A DNA stretch of 64,000 nt from JAICSD01 sp963836665 (GTDB lineage Bacteria; Acidobacteriota; Vicinamibacteria; Vicinamibacterales; 2-12-FULL-66-21), in contig CAWIKL010000001.1 of NCBI GenBank assembly GCA_963836665.1, forward strand, positions 3,720,001 through 3,784,000. Reading direction: 5' to 3'. Below are positions 42,169-50,962 of the stretch, piece by piece. A model generated the notes under the pieces. It did no database searches, was not told where the DNA came from, and was given only the letters and a program-made list of their open reading frames with translations. Every line of letters begins with the position of its first letter. Position 1 is the first letter of the stretch. The translations under genes and the position numbers were made by a program.

Positions 42169-43385
42169 TGGCGCCCGCCTCGCGCGAGGAAGTCGGCGGT
42201 GAAACCGCCGACGAGATCGTAGATCTCGTCGAGCTCCTGAAGGCTGGCGAGAAACACCACGCGGAAGAAGCCGTCCTCCGGCCGGGTCCCGAACCCGGAG
42301 CCGTAGACGCAGAGCACGCCGGTCGCGCGCAGCAGCGCGAGCACGTAGTCTTCGTCGGTCACGCCCGTGGGCAGCGTCACCTGCGGCATGGCGTAGAAGG
42401 CGGCGCTCGGCGCCACCACGCGCATGCCGTCGATCGCGTTCAGGCGCGCCGTCGTCAGCTCGGCCCGCGCGCGAAGTGCGGCACGGAATCCGGCCTCGTG
42501 GGATCGGTCCCCCTCGAGCGCGGCGACAATCGCGTATTCCATCGGCCCGTTCGAGCACAGGCGTCCGTCGGCAAGCTTCTTGATGCCGGCGAGGACTTCG
42601 TCGAGGCGACTGGTGCGGCCGACCGCCATCCAGCCGGTACGCCAGCCTGGCGCGAGATACGCCTTCGACAGCGACGAGAACGAAATGATCGGCGCGTCGG
42701 GGTACAGGCTCGCCATCGGCGGCATGGCGCCGTCGTAGGCGAGATCGCCGTAGACCTCGTCGGCGATCAGCGGAATGTTGTGGCGGTCAGCGAGTTCGAT
42801 GAGCGCGCGCCGGATATCGTCGGGATAGGTCGCGCCTGTCGGATTGTTCGGATCGATGACGACAAGCGCGCGGGTGGCCGCCGACAGCTGCTTCGTTACG
42901 TCTCCAAGATCGGGCAGCCAGCCGTTGCCGGGATCGGTGCGGTAGTAGACGGCACGGGCGCCGATCTTGGCGAGAACCGCCGTGTACAAAGGATAGGTGG
43001 GCGACGGCACGAGCACCTCGTCGCCCGCTTCCGCGAGCGCCGTCAGCGCCAGCTCGATCCCCTCCGAAGTGCCGGCCGTGATGAGCACGCGATCAGCGCT
43101 GACCGGCATGCCGCGCCGCGTCAGTTCGCCGGCGACCGCCTCCCGCGCCGGGTGGATGCCCACTGACGGCTGATATCCGTTGTGGCCGTCGCGCATCGCC
43201 CGCTCGACAGCCTCGATCATGTGCAGCGGGGTCTTGAAGCCGAACGTGACCGGGTCGCCTACGTTGAGATAGCGAACCCGGCGCCCCTCCGCTTCGACCT
43301 TGCGCGCCTCGGCGACGATGTTCCGGATGGCGTAGGTGAAGCCGTGGACACGTCGCGCAACGGGGATGGCGGCGCTCACGCGCAT
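42165..43385 (-). CDS. PLP-dependent aminotransferase (class I/II, alanine-type)
   Basis: 406 aa fold-type I aminotransferase. RRVRYLNVGDPVTFGFKTP near the N-terminus, VIDPNNPTGATYPDD, ADEVYGDLAY, and the PLP lysine in SFSSLSKAYLAPGWRTGW. It resembles AlaA-type glutamate-pyruvate aminotransferases. The stop overlaps the AI-2E gene start. It is divergent from the VWA gene across a region with two operator-like repeats. Confidence 0.88.
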   Translation of the reverse strand: MRVSAAIPVARRVHGFTYAIRNIVAEARKVEAEGRRVRYLNVGDPVTFGFKTPLHMIEAVERAMRDGHNGYQPSVGIHPAREAVAGELTRRGMPVSADRVLITAGTSEGIELALTALAEAGDEVLVPSPTYPLYTAVLAKIGARAVYYRTDPGNGWLPDLGDVTKQLSAATRALVVIDPNNPTGATYPDDIRRALIELADRHNIPLIADEVYGDLAYDGAMPPMASLYPDAPIISFSSLSKAYLAPGWRTGWMAVGRTSRLDEVLAGIKKLADGRLCSNGPMEYAIVAALEGDRSHEAGFRAALRARAELTTARLNAIDGMRVVAPSAAFYAMPQVTLPTGVTDEDYVLALLRATGVLCVYGSGFGTRPEDGFFRVVFLASLQELDEIYDLVGGFTADFLARGGRH

Positions 43386-43410
43386 GGCCCGAATCGTATC
43401 ATTCGCGGCC

Positions 43411-43459
43411 GGTGTAAGACCTACAGGCGCTCGAGCCGATAAAGGTGTAAGACTTACTC
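43411..43459. promoter_or_regulatory. Two operator-like repeats between divergent genes
   Basis: GGTGTAAGACCTACAG (43411-43426) and GGTGTAAGACTTACTC (43444-43459) are direct repeats 33 bases apart, about three helical turns. The second contains the palindrome GTAAG-A-CTTAC and the first the near-palindrome TGTA-N5-TACA. They sit just upstream of the aminotransferase start and about 90 bases before the VWA gene. BlaI-like or GntR-like binding is a guess. Confidence 0.45.
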
Positions 43460-43550
43460 TGTTTTTCTCGTTTTTGGACCTGTCCGATCGGCGCAGTAGC
43501 GATTAAGTAGAAGATTCTAAATGACTTATTTTGTTGGCATCTCCATTGGA

Positions 43551-44525
43551 ATGAAACGGGGCGTGACGATGTGCACCCCAGCCACCGCTCTCCTCGCCGC
43601 GGGCCTGGTGTGTGCCTCAACGATTGCGGCTGCGTCAAGCCTGCAAGCGCCTCAGGCGAACCCAACTTTCCGTTCCGCAGTCGACCTGGTCTCAATCGCT
43701 GCGGTCGTACGCGATCGGAAGGGGCGTTTCGTCCGCAACCTTCATCGGGAAGACTTCGTCGTCGAGGAAGTGGGCGCCCGCCGCGAGATCGTCGATTTCC
43801 GTGCCGACGACAACTCTCCGGTACGTGTCGCGTTGCTCTTCGACGTCAGCGGCAGCATGCGCCTGGCTTCGCGCCTCGAGGATGCGCGCCAGTGCGCCCG
43901 CCAGGTGCTCAGCGCGCTGAAGCTGCAGAGCGACGCCGACGAAGCGGCGGTATTCAGTTTCGACATGAACCTGCAATCGCTGCAGCCGTTTACTACCGAT
44001 GCGGGAGCGATCGAGCAGGCCCTCGCCCGTGTCGCGCCTTACGGACAGACTTCGCTTTACGACGCAATCGCGCAGACCGCCGAGCGCGTCGTCGAGACCC
44101 GCCCGAGCGACCCCAGGCGCCGGGCGGTGATCGTGTTCACGGATGGGGTCGACACCTCGAGCGAGCTGTCGCCCGCCCAGGTGGCGTCGATCGCCGCCGG
44201 CATCGACGTACCGGTCTACGTCATGACCGTGGTCTCGGACGTGGATCGCGAGAAGGGGGCGCAGTCGGAACAAGCGGAAGGGCCGCTGCGCGATCTGTCG
44301 CGCGCGACGGGCGGTGATCTATTCGTGACGAGCGCACCCGCACACGAGAGCGTGGCGGCGCGGCAGATCGTGGACGAGCTGCGCCACCAGTACGTGCTGG
44401 CATTCGCTGCGTCGCCCGATCAGGGCTTCCGGCGGCTGACGGTGAAGACGACGAACCGGGACCTCAGCGTGCGCGCGCGCAGCGGATACAGCGCGGGGCG
44501 GCACGCGGGGTCGGAGAGTTTCTAA
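43551..44525 (+). CDS. Exported VWA-domain protein (Acidobacteria-type VWFA-related)
   Basis: 324 aa from ATG 43551, which gives a basic-hydrophobic signal peptide (MKRGVTMCTPATALLAAG). A short beta domain (SIAAVVRDRKGRFVRNLHRE, FVVEEVGARREIVDF) precedes the VWA domain with MIDAS motif VALLFDVSGSMR and VIVFTDGVDTSS. A C-terminal strand-rich tail ends RLTVKTTNRDLSVRARSGY. The architecture is expanded in Acidobacteriota; function unknown, presumably metal-dependent protein binding outside the cytoplasm. ATG 43521 is an alternative start. Confidence 0.85.
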   Translation: MKRGVTMCTPATALLAAGLVCASTIAAASSLQAPQANPTFRSAVDLVSIAAVVRDRKGRFVRNLHREDFVVEEVGARREIVDFRADDNSPVRVALLFDVSGSMRLASRLEDARQCARQVLSALKLQSDADEAAVFSFDMNLQSLQPFTTDAGAIEQALARVAPYGQTSLYDAIAQTAERVVETRPSDPRRRAVIVFTDGVDTSSELSPAQVASIAAGIDVPVYVMTVVSDVDREKGAQSEQAEGPLRDLSRATGGDLFVTSAPAHESVAARQIVDELRHQYVLAFAASPDQGFRRLTVKTTNRDLSVRARSGYSAGRHAGSESF

Positions 44526-44547
44526 GAGTTTCTAAAGGAGCACTGCG

Positions 44548-45225
44548 ATGAAGAGGCTGATTGGAGCGATTGCGGTTTCGGCGCTGGCCCTGGGCGGAAC
44601 GAGCGCGTGCGCGACCAAGAAGATGGTCCGCGAGCACGTGGGAGAGGTGAACACCAAGGTCGACTCACTGTCGAAGTCTGTCGAGGAGACGCAGGAACGG
44701 ACGAAGGCGAACGAAGCACGCATCGGCGAGGTCGATCAGAAGGCGCAGGCGGCGGCGCAGGCTGCCGACCAGCACGCGCAGGCGGCTAACCAGCGTGCCG
44801 ACGAGGCCTACGGCGCCGCCGACAAGGTCAACTCGCGCGAAGCGGAGATGGAGAAGAAGTCGAACCGCCTCGTCTACGAAGTGGTGCTGAGTGAAGACCA
44901 GGGCGGCTTCAAGTTCGGGCAGACGAAGATGCCGGCCGAGATGCAGGCGAAGATCGACGAGATCGTCACGCAGCTGAAGGCGAACCCGAACGGCGGCTTC
45001 ATCGAGATCGAAGGACACACCGACAACGTCGGCGCCAAGGACATCAACTACAAGCTCGGGCTCGAGCGCGCCGAGGCGGTGAAGCGCTACCTGTATGAGA
45101 GCCAGCAGATCCCGCTCCACAAGATGAACGTGATCAGCTACGGCGAAGAGAAGCCGATCGCGCCGAACAAGACCAAGGCCGGTCGCGCGCAGAACCGCCG
45201 CGTCGTGATCAAGGTCCTGGCGTAA
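44548..45225 (+). CDS. OmpA-family protein with N-terminal coiled coil
   Basis: 225 aa. A signal peptide (MKRLIGAIAVSALALGG) ends in a weak lipobox (TSAC). A 70-residue coiled coil (VDSLSKSVEETQERTKANEA and following) resembles Lpp/Pal-type spacers. The OmpA C-terminal peptidoglycan-binding domain has FIEIEGHTDNVGAKDINYKL, LGLERAEAVKRYL and RAQNRRVVIKV. It likely anchors the outer membrane to the peptidoglycan. A perfect AAAGGAG Shine-Dalgarno lies 7 bases upstream. The preceding spacer has GAGTTTCTAA twice in tandem. Confidence 0.9.
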   Translation: MKRLIGAIAVSALALGGTSACATKKMVREHVGEVNTKVDSLSKSVEETQERTKANEARIGEVDQKAQAAAQAADQHAQAANQRADEAYGAADKVNSREAEMEKKSNRLVYEVVLSEDQGGFKFGQTKMPAEMQAKIDEIVTQLKANPNGGFIEIEGHTDNVGAKDINYKLGLERAEAVKRYLYESQQIPLHKMNVISYGEEKPIAPNKTKAGRAQNRRVVIKVLA

Positions 45226-45501
45226 CCAGACAAACGGCAACAGGCCCCGGATCGGGGACGGATCGCAGGAGGTGGCGCCGGAATTCCCCGGCGCTGCCCA
45301 TCGATTCACACGTCAGCACTTTCGCAGGGTGCTTTGCGTTCCGTCCTCGTTCCGAGGCCTGTTGCCATGTACGGAAGTACCGCGACAGGCTCCCCATGCC
45401 AGCCGCACGCCGGCCTTGAAAACAGCGTCAGGCCCTCCTACGATGGCTCCGTGTGGACCGCAGGTTCACCTTCTGTTTCTGATTTTTTGAGGGGGACGCC
45501 A

Positions 45502-46851
45502 ATGCCTGTCCGAGTCAGCAGGGCCGCCGTGCCCGTATGTCTGGCCGTCGTGTCTGTGGTGTCGCTTGCCGCCCAGGCCCCGATCAAGTTCAGCGACGTC
45601 AAGCTGAACAACGGCCTGCGTGTGATCGTCTCCGAAGACCACACCGCCCCGACGGTGTCGGTGGCCGTGACCTACAACGTCGGCTCAGCCGACGAGAAGG
45701 CGCGGCGCACTGGCTTCGCGCACCTTTTCGAGCACATGATGTTCAAGGGCTCCGAGAACGTCGGGCCCGGCGAGCACTTCACGCTCATCTTCAACAACGG
45801 CGGCAACATGAACGGCACGACCAACGAGGACCGCACGTTGTACTTCGAGACACTGCCCGCCAATCAGATCGAGATGGCGCTGTTCCTCGAGAGCGATCGC
45901 ATGAAATCGCTCGACATCACCAAGGCCAATCTCGACAACCAGCGCAACGCCGTCCAGGAAGAGCGCCGCCTCGGCCTCGACAACCAGCCCTACGGCAAGA
46001 CCTACGAGCAGGTCGGCGAGCAGGCGTACGACAATCCCGCCTACAAGCACTCGGTCATCGGTTCGATGGACGATCTCAACGCCGCGTCGGTCGACGACGT
46101 GGCGACGTTCTTCAAGACCTACTACGCGCCGAACAACGCCGTCCTCAGTATCGTCGGCGACGTCGACACCAAGAAGACGATGGCGCTGATCGAGAAATAT
46201 TTCGGGACGATCGCCAGGCAGCCGCAGCCGAAGCGGCCCGATCTGGTCGAGCCGCCGCACACGGCGGAACGGCGCAGCACGATCGAGGATCAACTGGCGC
46301 GATTGCCGCAGGTCGATGTCGCCTGGGTGACGCCGGCGGCCGGCACGCCGGATTTCGACGCGCTCGACGTCGTCTCGTGGGTGCTCTCGAGCGGGCGCAG
46401 CGGACGCCTCAACCAGGTCGTCGTGCGTGAGAAGCAGCTGGCGGTGTTTGCCGGCGCGGGCAATCCGGACAAGCGCGGCCCAGGGCTGTTCCAGATCTCG
46501 GCGCAGGTCGCGCCGGGCAAGAACCCCGCCGATGTCGAAGCGGCGCTGCTCGAAGAGGTCGAAAAAGTGAAGACCGGACCCATCCAGGACTGGGAGATCG
46601 ACAAGGCGCACAACAACGCGATCCGCCAGCAGGCCGCGGCCGTGACGAGCACGCTGCAGCGCGCCATCCAGCTCGGCGAGTATGCGCTCTATTACGACAA
46701 CCCCAATCTCGTGAACACGCGCGCGGACAACTACAAGAAGGTCACCGCCGCAGACGTGCAGCGGGTGGCGAAGAAATACCTCACCAAGGAGAACCGATCG
46801 GTCGTGATCACGATGCCAAAGGCGGCGCCGGCGAAGGGAGGTGCGCAGTGA
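45502..46851 (+). CDS. Exported M16-family zinc peptidase, catalytic subunit
   Basis: 449 aa from ATG 45502 (AGGGGG Shine-Dalgarno, signal peptide ending LAAQAP). The inverted zinc motif is HLFEH at residues 74-78, with the downstream Glu in the NQRNAVQEERR segment. The second M16 half lacks the motif, as usual. It pairs with the next gene, which overlaps by 4 bases (GTGA), as the active/inactive M16B heterodimer common in bacteria. It degrades peptides in the periplasm. Confidence 0.92.
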   Translation: MPVRVSRAAVPVCLAVVSVVSLAAQAPIKFSDVKLNNGLRVIVSEDHTAPTVSVAVTYNVGSADEKARRTGFAHLFEHMMFKGSENVGPGEHFTLIFNNGGNMNGTTNEDRTLYFETLPANQIEMALFLESDRMKSLDITKANLDNQRNAVQEERRLGLDNQPYGKTYEQVGEQAYDNPAYKHSVIGSMDDLNAASVDDVATFFKTYYAPNNAVLSIVGDVDTKKTMALIEKYFGTIARQPQPKRPDLVEPPHTAERRSTIEDQLARLPQVDVAWVTPAAGTPDFDALDVVSWVLSSGRSGRLNQVVVREKQLAVFAGAGNPDKRGPGLFQISAQVAPGKNPADVEAALLEEVEKVKTGPIQDWEIDKAHNNAIRQQAAAVTSTLQRAIQLGEYALYYDNPNLVNTRADNYKKVTAADVQRVAKKYLTKENRSVVITMPKAAPAKGGAQ

Positions 46852-48323
46852 AGCGCGTCATCACCGTCACCATCGCTGCGTGCGGCGCGCTCGGCGCGGT
46901 GCTCGCGGCCCAGAGCCCGATGGGGCAGCAGGGCAACCCGGCCAAGCAGCCGGGCACGGTCCTCAAGGGTAAGGCGCCGGTCAACAAGGAGGTCCTCGAG
47001 GTCAAGCTGCCGAAGGCACAGGAGGCGGATCTCTCCAACGGTGTCCACCTCATCGTCGTCGAGGATCACCGCGCGCCGCAGGTCTTTTTCACGCTGCTCG
47101 TCGATGGCGCAGGCGGCTACTACGACCCCCCGACGTCGCCGGGTCTCGCCACGTTCACCGCCGCGCTGATGCGCGAGGGCACGACGACGAAGACGTCGGA
47201 GCAGATCTCCGAGGAGCTCGATCGGCTGGCCGCGTCGGTCACCGTCGGCGCCGGCATCTCGGCCGGCTTCGGGCAGCTGGCGGGCTCGGGCCTGACCAGC
47301 AATCTCGACACGGTGCTGGCGCTGATGGCCGACATGCTGATGAACCCGTCCTTCCCGCAGGTAGAGGTCGATCGTTACAAGGCGCGGTCGAAGGGCAACT
47401 TCATCAACCAGCGGGCGCAGCCCGGCTTTCTCGCGCAGGAACGCCTGAACCAGGCGCTCTTCGGGAATCATCCGGCGGCGCGCGTGTCGCCCACACCCGC
47501 CGCGCTCGACGCGCTGACCCGCGACGCGCTGGTCGAATTCCACAAGACCCATTACATTCCCGATCGCGCGATTCTCTCCGTCGCCGGCGACATCTCGTTG
47601 GCGCAGGCGAAGGGCAAGGCCGAGTCGGCATTCGGCGCGTGGAAGAAGTCGGGCACGGCCATCCCGTCGATGGAGAGCCCGGCCGCAACCGCCGGCCCGA
47701 CCATCTCGTTCGTCGCGCGGCCCAACTCGGTGCAGACGAGCCTTCGCGTCGGCTCGCAAAGCATCGAGCGGACGAGTCCCGACTATGACGCCCTGACGGT
47801 CGCCAACCGCATCCTTGGCGGCGGGCCGACCGGGCGTCTCTTCATGCACTTGCGCGAAGAGAAAAGCTACACCTACGGCGCCTACAGCAGCTTCGGCGCG
47901 ACGCGCGTCGTCGGACCGTGGACCGCTTCGACGGACGTGCGCTCGGAGGTCACCGATCCGGCGCTGACCGATCTGATGGACGAGATCCGCCAGATGCGCG
48001 AGACGCCGGTACCGGCGAAGGAGCTGGCCGACACGAAGAAGGCGCTCATCGCGGGGTTCGCGCTCTCGCTCGAGAGCCCAAACGCGATCCTGCAGAACTA
48101 CCAGGACAGCTATATCTACAAGCTGCCTGCCGACTACTGGGATACCTATCCGGTGCGCATCGAGGCGATCACCGCGGCCGACGTCCAGCGCATGGCGAAG
48201 AAGTACTGGGCGCCCGACCGTCTGCAGATCGTCGCCGTCGGCGAAGCGTCGAAGGTCGAGCCCGCGCTGAAGAAACTCGGCACCGTGCAGACTTACGACA
48301 CCGAGGGCAAGCTGATTAAGTAG
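46848..48323 (+). CDS. M16-family peptidase-like protein, non-catalytic partner
   Basis: 491 aa. Signal peptide (ITVTIAACGALGAVLAAQ). The region aligned with the zinc site reads GLATFTAALMREGTTTKTSE, with no HxxEH. The substrate-binding R/Y motif GPTGRLFMHLREEKSYTYGA is present, as in inactive M16B partners. The start GTG overlaps the stop of the catalytic subunit. The 3' end overlaps the convergent aminotransferase gene by 8 bases. Confidence 0.92.
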   Translation: MKRVITVTIAACGALGAVLAAQSPMGQQGNPAKQPGTVLKGKAPVNKEVLEVKLPKAQEADLSNGVHLIVVEDHRAPQVFFTLLVDGAGGYYDPPTSPGLATFTAALMREGTTTKTSEQISEELDRLAASVTVGAGISAGFGQLAGSGLTSNLDTVLALMADMLMNPSFPQVEVDRYKARSKGNFINQRAQPGFLAQERLNQALFGNHPAARVSPTPAALDALTRDALVEFHKTHYIPDRAILSVAGDISLAQAKGKAESAFGAWKKSGTAIPSMESPAATAGPTISFVARPNSVQTSLRVGSQSIERTSPDYDALTVANRILGGGPTGRLFMHLREEKSYTYGAYSSFGATRVVGPWTASTDVRSEVTDPALTDLMDEIRQMRETPVPAKELADTKKALIAGFALSLESPNAILQNYQDSYIYKLPADYWDTYPVRIEAITAADVQRMAKKYWAPDRLQIVAVGEASKVEPALKKLGTVQTYDTEGKLIK

Positions 48324-49596
48324 CCGCGATTTTCTCCATCGCATCACCGAACGTGTCGATCTCCTCGAGCGTGGTGTAGACGTTGGGGGTGACGCGGATC
48401 CCGGTGTACTCGGCGTGGTTGATTGGCGTCGCGATGATGCGCCACTTGTCCCACAGCTGTTGCACGGCCTTGCTGGTGTCGACGCCAAGCACCTGTACCG
48501 TGCCGATCGCGCATGACTGGGCCGGATCGAGGCTGGTGTGGACCTTGAAATGGCCGGTCGCGGTCAGCCGCGTCGCCCAACGATCGCGAAGGTAGCGCAG
48601 CCGCGCCGCCTTGCGTTCGCCGCCAATCCCCTCGTGGAACGTCAGCGCCTCGGCGATCGCGTTGTGGTTGGCAGCCGGGTGCGTGCCGATCTCTTCGAAC
48701 TTGCGGATGTCCTTCGCCCGGCCCGCCGCCGTCGGCGTCAGTTCCCAGAGGCCTTCGATGTTCTCGCGCCGCACGTAGAGGAACCCGGTGCCAATCGGCG
48801 CCAGCAGCCACTTGTGCAGACTGGTCCCATAGAAGTCGCAGCCGAGGTCCTTCACCTTGAACGGGAAGTGCGCGAAGGCGTGCGCGCCGTCGACGATCGT
48901 CTTCACGCCCTTGGCCCGCGCCGCGTCGCAGATTTTCTTGACCGGGAAGATCTGCCCGGTGAGATTCGTGATGTGGCAGAAGTGCAGCACCTTCGTCCTC
49001 GGCCCGATCGCCGAGACGAGCCGGTCGGCGAGATCGTCCATCGATGGCGGCGGCACCGGGAAGGAGATCTTCTTTACCGTGATGCCGTGCCGGCGCACGC
49101 GGGCGTCCCAGGTGTCGAGCATGCGGCCGTAATCCTGGTTCGTCGTGACCACCTCGTCCCCCGCGTGCAGGTCGACGCCGAGCTGCGCGATCTGTAGCGC
49201 TTCGCTGGCGTTGCGCGTGATGGCCATCTCTTCGGCGTCAGCCCCGAATGCCGCGGCCAGCCGCCGCCGCACCGACTCGATGTTCGGCTCGAGGATCTGC
49301 CACATGTGGTAGACGGGCGCCTGGTTCGACTCGTCGAGATAGCGCTTGAACGCCTCGTGGACGACGCGCGGGCTTGGGCAACAGCCGCCGTTGTTCAAGT
49401 TGACGATCGTGCGATCGAGTGTGAACGCCTGCTGGATCTCACGCCAGTAGGTCTCGTCGGCGGCAAGATCGCCGGGTGAGGTTCCAGCGGTCCGCGCTGC
49501 CGCCCCGGCAACCGTCGCCAGGCTCTCGTTGGTGAACGCCAGCGCGAATGCGCCCGTCGTCGCTCCGGCTCCGAGGAAACCGCGTCTCGTGATCAT
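48316..49596 (-). CDS. TAT-exported class V PLP aminotransferase (isopenicillin-N epimerase/cysteine desulfurase-like)
   Basis: 426 aa from ATG 49596. A twin-arginine signal ITRRGFLGAGATTGAFALAF is followed by a class V fold: NNGGCCPSPRVVHEAFKRYL, TRNASEALQIAQLGVDLHAG, IVDGAHAFAHFPF and the PLP lysine in GTSLHKWLLAPIGTGFLYV. Export of a PLP enzyme by TAT is consistent with cofactor loading in the cytoplasm. Substrate unknown; the family also includes selenocysteine lyases, but nothing in the sequence shows that activity. Confidence 0.87.
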   Translation of the reverse strand: MITRRGFLGAGATTGAFALAFTNESLATVAGAAARTAGTSPGDLAADETYWREIQQAFTLDRTIVNLNNGGCCPSPRVVHEAFKRYLDESNQAPVYHMWQILEPNIESVRRRLAAAFGADAEEMAITRNASEALQIAQLGVDLHAGDEVVTTNQDYGRMLDTWDARVRRHGITVKKISFPVPPPSMDDLADRLVSAIGPRTKVLHFCHITNLTGQIFPVKKICDAARAKGVKTIVDGAHAFAHFPFKVKDLGCDFYGTSLHKWLLAPIGTGFLYVRRENIEGLWELTPTAAGRAKDIRKFEEIGTHPAANHNAIAEALTFHEGIGGERKAARLRYLRDRWATRLTATGHFKVHTSLDPAQSCAIGTVQVLGVDTSKAVQQLWDKWRIIATPINHAEYTGIRVTPNVYTTLEEIDTFGDAMEKIAAT

Positions 49597-49646
49597 GCGG
49601 GAAGGGTAAAACAAAAGCGGCAAAGTGGTGCAAAATACCGCCAAGC

Positions 49647-50114
49647 ATGCGTCCCTACGGAGCCACCGCGCTGAGGTTGTGCGTCGGATCCGTCTTTTTC
49701 GTGCACGGGGCGCAGAAGCTGTTCGGATTGCTTGGCGGCGCGGGCGTCGCCGGCACCTCGCGTTTGCTCGCCTCGTTCGGCCTTCCCTACTCGACCCCGC
49801 TCGCCATTGCGCTCGGCGTCAGCGAGTTGGGCGGCGGCCTGCTCCTCATCCTCGGCAGCCTCACCTTCTGGGTGTCGCTCGCGCTGCTCTTTGACATGGC
49901 GCTGACCGTGTGGAAAGTCCATTACCCGCATGGGTTTACGCTCACCGGCGGCCTGACGCCCGGACACAGCGCGGCGGCCGAGCTGCACCTGGTCGTGATT
50001 GGCGCGCTCATCTGCCTGATGCTTGGCGGCCCGGGCGCGTTATCCATCGACGACCGCCGCACGCAAAATGCCGAGGCGCAGGCGCGCGGCCGCGCGCGGA
50101 TGCGCAGGGTCTAG
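49647..50114 (+). CDS. DoxX-family membrane protein
   Basis: 155 aa with four membrane helices (ALRLCVGSVFFVHGAQKLFG, PLAIALGVSELGGGLLLILG, LTFWVSLALLFDMALTVWKV, LVVIGALICLMLGGPGALSI). The FVHGAQKLFG motif is typical of DoxX, a quinone- or thiol-linked membrane family of poorly defined role. A basic C-terminal tail follows. It is 9 bases before the SDR gene and divergent from the TAT aminotransferase. Confidence 0.88.
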   Translation: MRPYGATALRLCVGSVFFVHGAQKLFGLLGGAGVAGTSRLLASFGLPYSTPLAIALGVSELGGGLLLILGSLTFWVSLALLFDMALTVWKVHYPHGFTLTGGLTPGHSAAAELHLVVIGALICLMLGGPGALSIDDRRTQNAEAQARGRARMRRV

Positions 50115-50123
50115 GGAGCCACC

Positions 50124-50864
50124 ATGCAGCTTGCCGGCGCCGCAGCGCTCATCACCGGGGGCCGGCGGATCGGTGCCGCCATTGCCAAGGCGCTCGCCGG
50201 GGCGGGCATGGACGTCGCGCTCTCCTACAACGCGTCGCGCACGGAGGCGGAAGCGGCTGCGGCCGACATCATGGCCGCCGGGCGTCAGGCGCACATCGCC
50301 AGTGCCAATCTGAGTAATCCCGACGACTGCCGCGTGCTTGTCGAGGGCGCGGCGGCGGCATTCGGCCGCCTCGACGTACTCGTCAACATGGCGTCGGTCT
50401 ACTCGGCGGTGCCTTTCGATCAGACCGACGAACACACCTGGAGCCGGGTCGTCGACGTCGACCTGCGCGCGGCGTTTCTCTGCGCGCGGGCGGCGGTGCC
50501 GTACATGCGGCGCCAGGGCGGCGGACGCATCGTGAACTTCTCCGACTGGACCGCGTCGAGCGGGCGCCCCCGCTACCCGGGTTTCGTCCCGTATTACGTC
50601 GCCAAGACAGGGGTCATCGCGCTGACGGAAGCGCTCGCGCTCGAGGTTGCGGCGGACGGCATTCTGGTCAACGCGATCGCGCCGGGACCGATCGTCGCGC
50701 CGCCGGGGACGACCGACGATGAACGGAAGTCGGTCGAGGCAGCGACGCCCCTCGGACGCTGGGGCGGCGCCGATGCGATCGTGAGGGCGGCGTTGTTCCT
50801 GATCGAGACCGACTTTGTGACCGGCGAGACGATCCGCGTGGATGGCGGACGGCATCTCAAGTAG
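50124..50864 (+). CDS. Short-chain dehydrogenase/reductase (FabG/FolM-like)
   Basis: 246 aa SDR. The cofactor motif is TGGRRIGAAIAKAL, a variant of TGxxxGIG seen in pteridine-reductase-like (FolM) enzymes. NMAS replaces NNAG, and the catalytic YYVAKTG (YxxxK) is intact. The C-terminus is FVTGETIRVDGGRHLK. Substrate may be a pteridine or a 3-oxoacyl group. It has an AGGGAG Shine-Dalgarno just upstream. Confidence 0.85.
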   Translation: MQLAGAAALITGGRRIGAAIAKALAGAGMDVALSYNASRTEAEAAAADIMAAGRQAHIASANLSNPDDCRVLVEGAAAAFGRLDVLVNMASVYSAVPFDQTDEHTWSRVVDVDLRAAFLCARAAVPYMRRQGGGRIVNFSDWTASSGRPRYPGFVPYYVAKTGVIALTEALALEVAADGILVNAIAPGPIVAPPGTTDDERKSVEAATPLGRWGGADAIVRAALFLIETDFVTGETIRVDGGRHLK

Positions 50865-50962
50865 CCGGTGCACAGGCCCACTTTTTGCTATCACGCCGAC
50901 CACGAAAGATATCCGGCGCCGCGGATGTAGGTCCTCCGCGCCCGCGGAGTTGACGCCAAGAG

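Noticed and set aside
48316..49596. Selenocysteine lyase role for the class V aminotransferase
   Set aside because: It is tempting given the selenium genes, but the protein is TAT-exported, lies far from selD and shows no diagnostic feature beyond the general fold.
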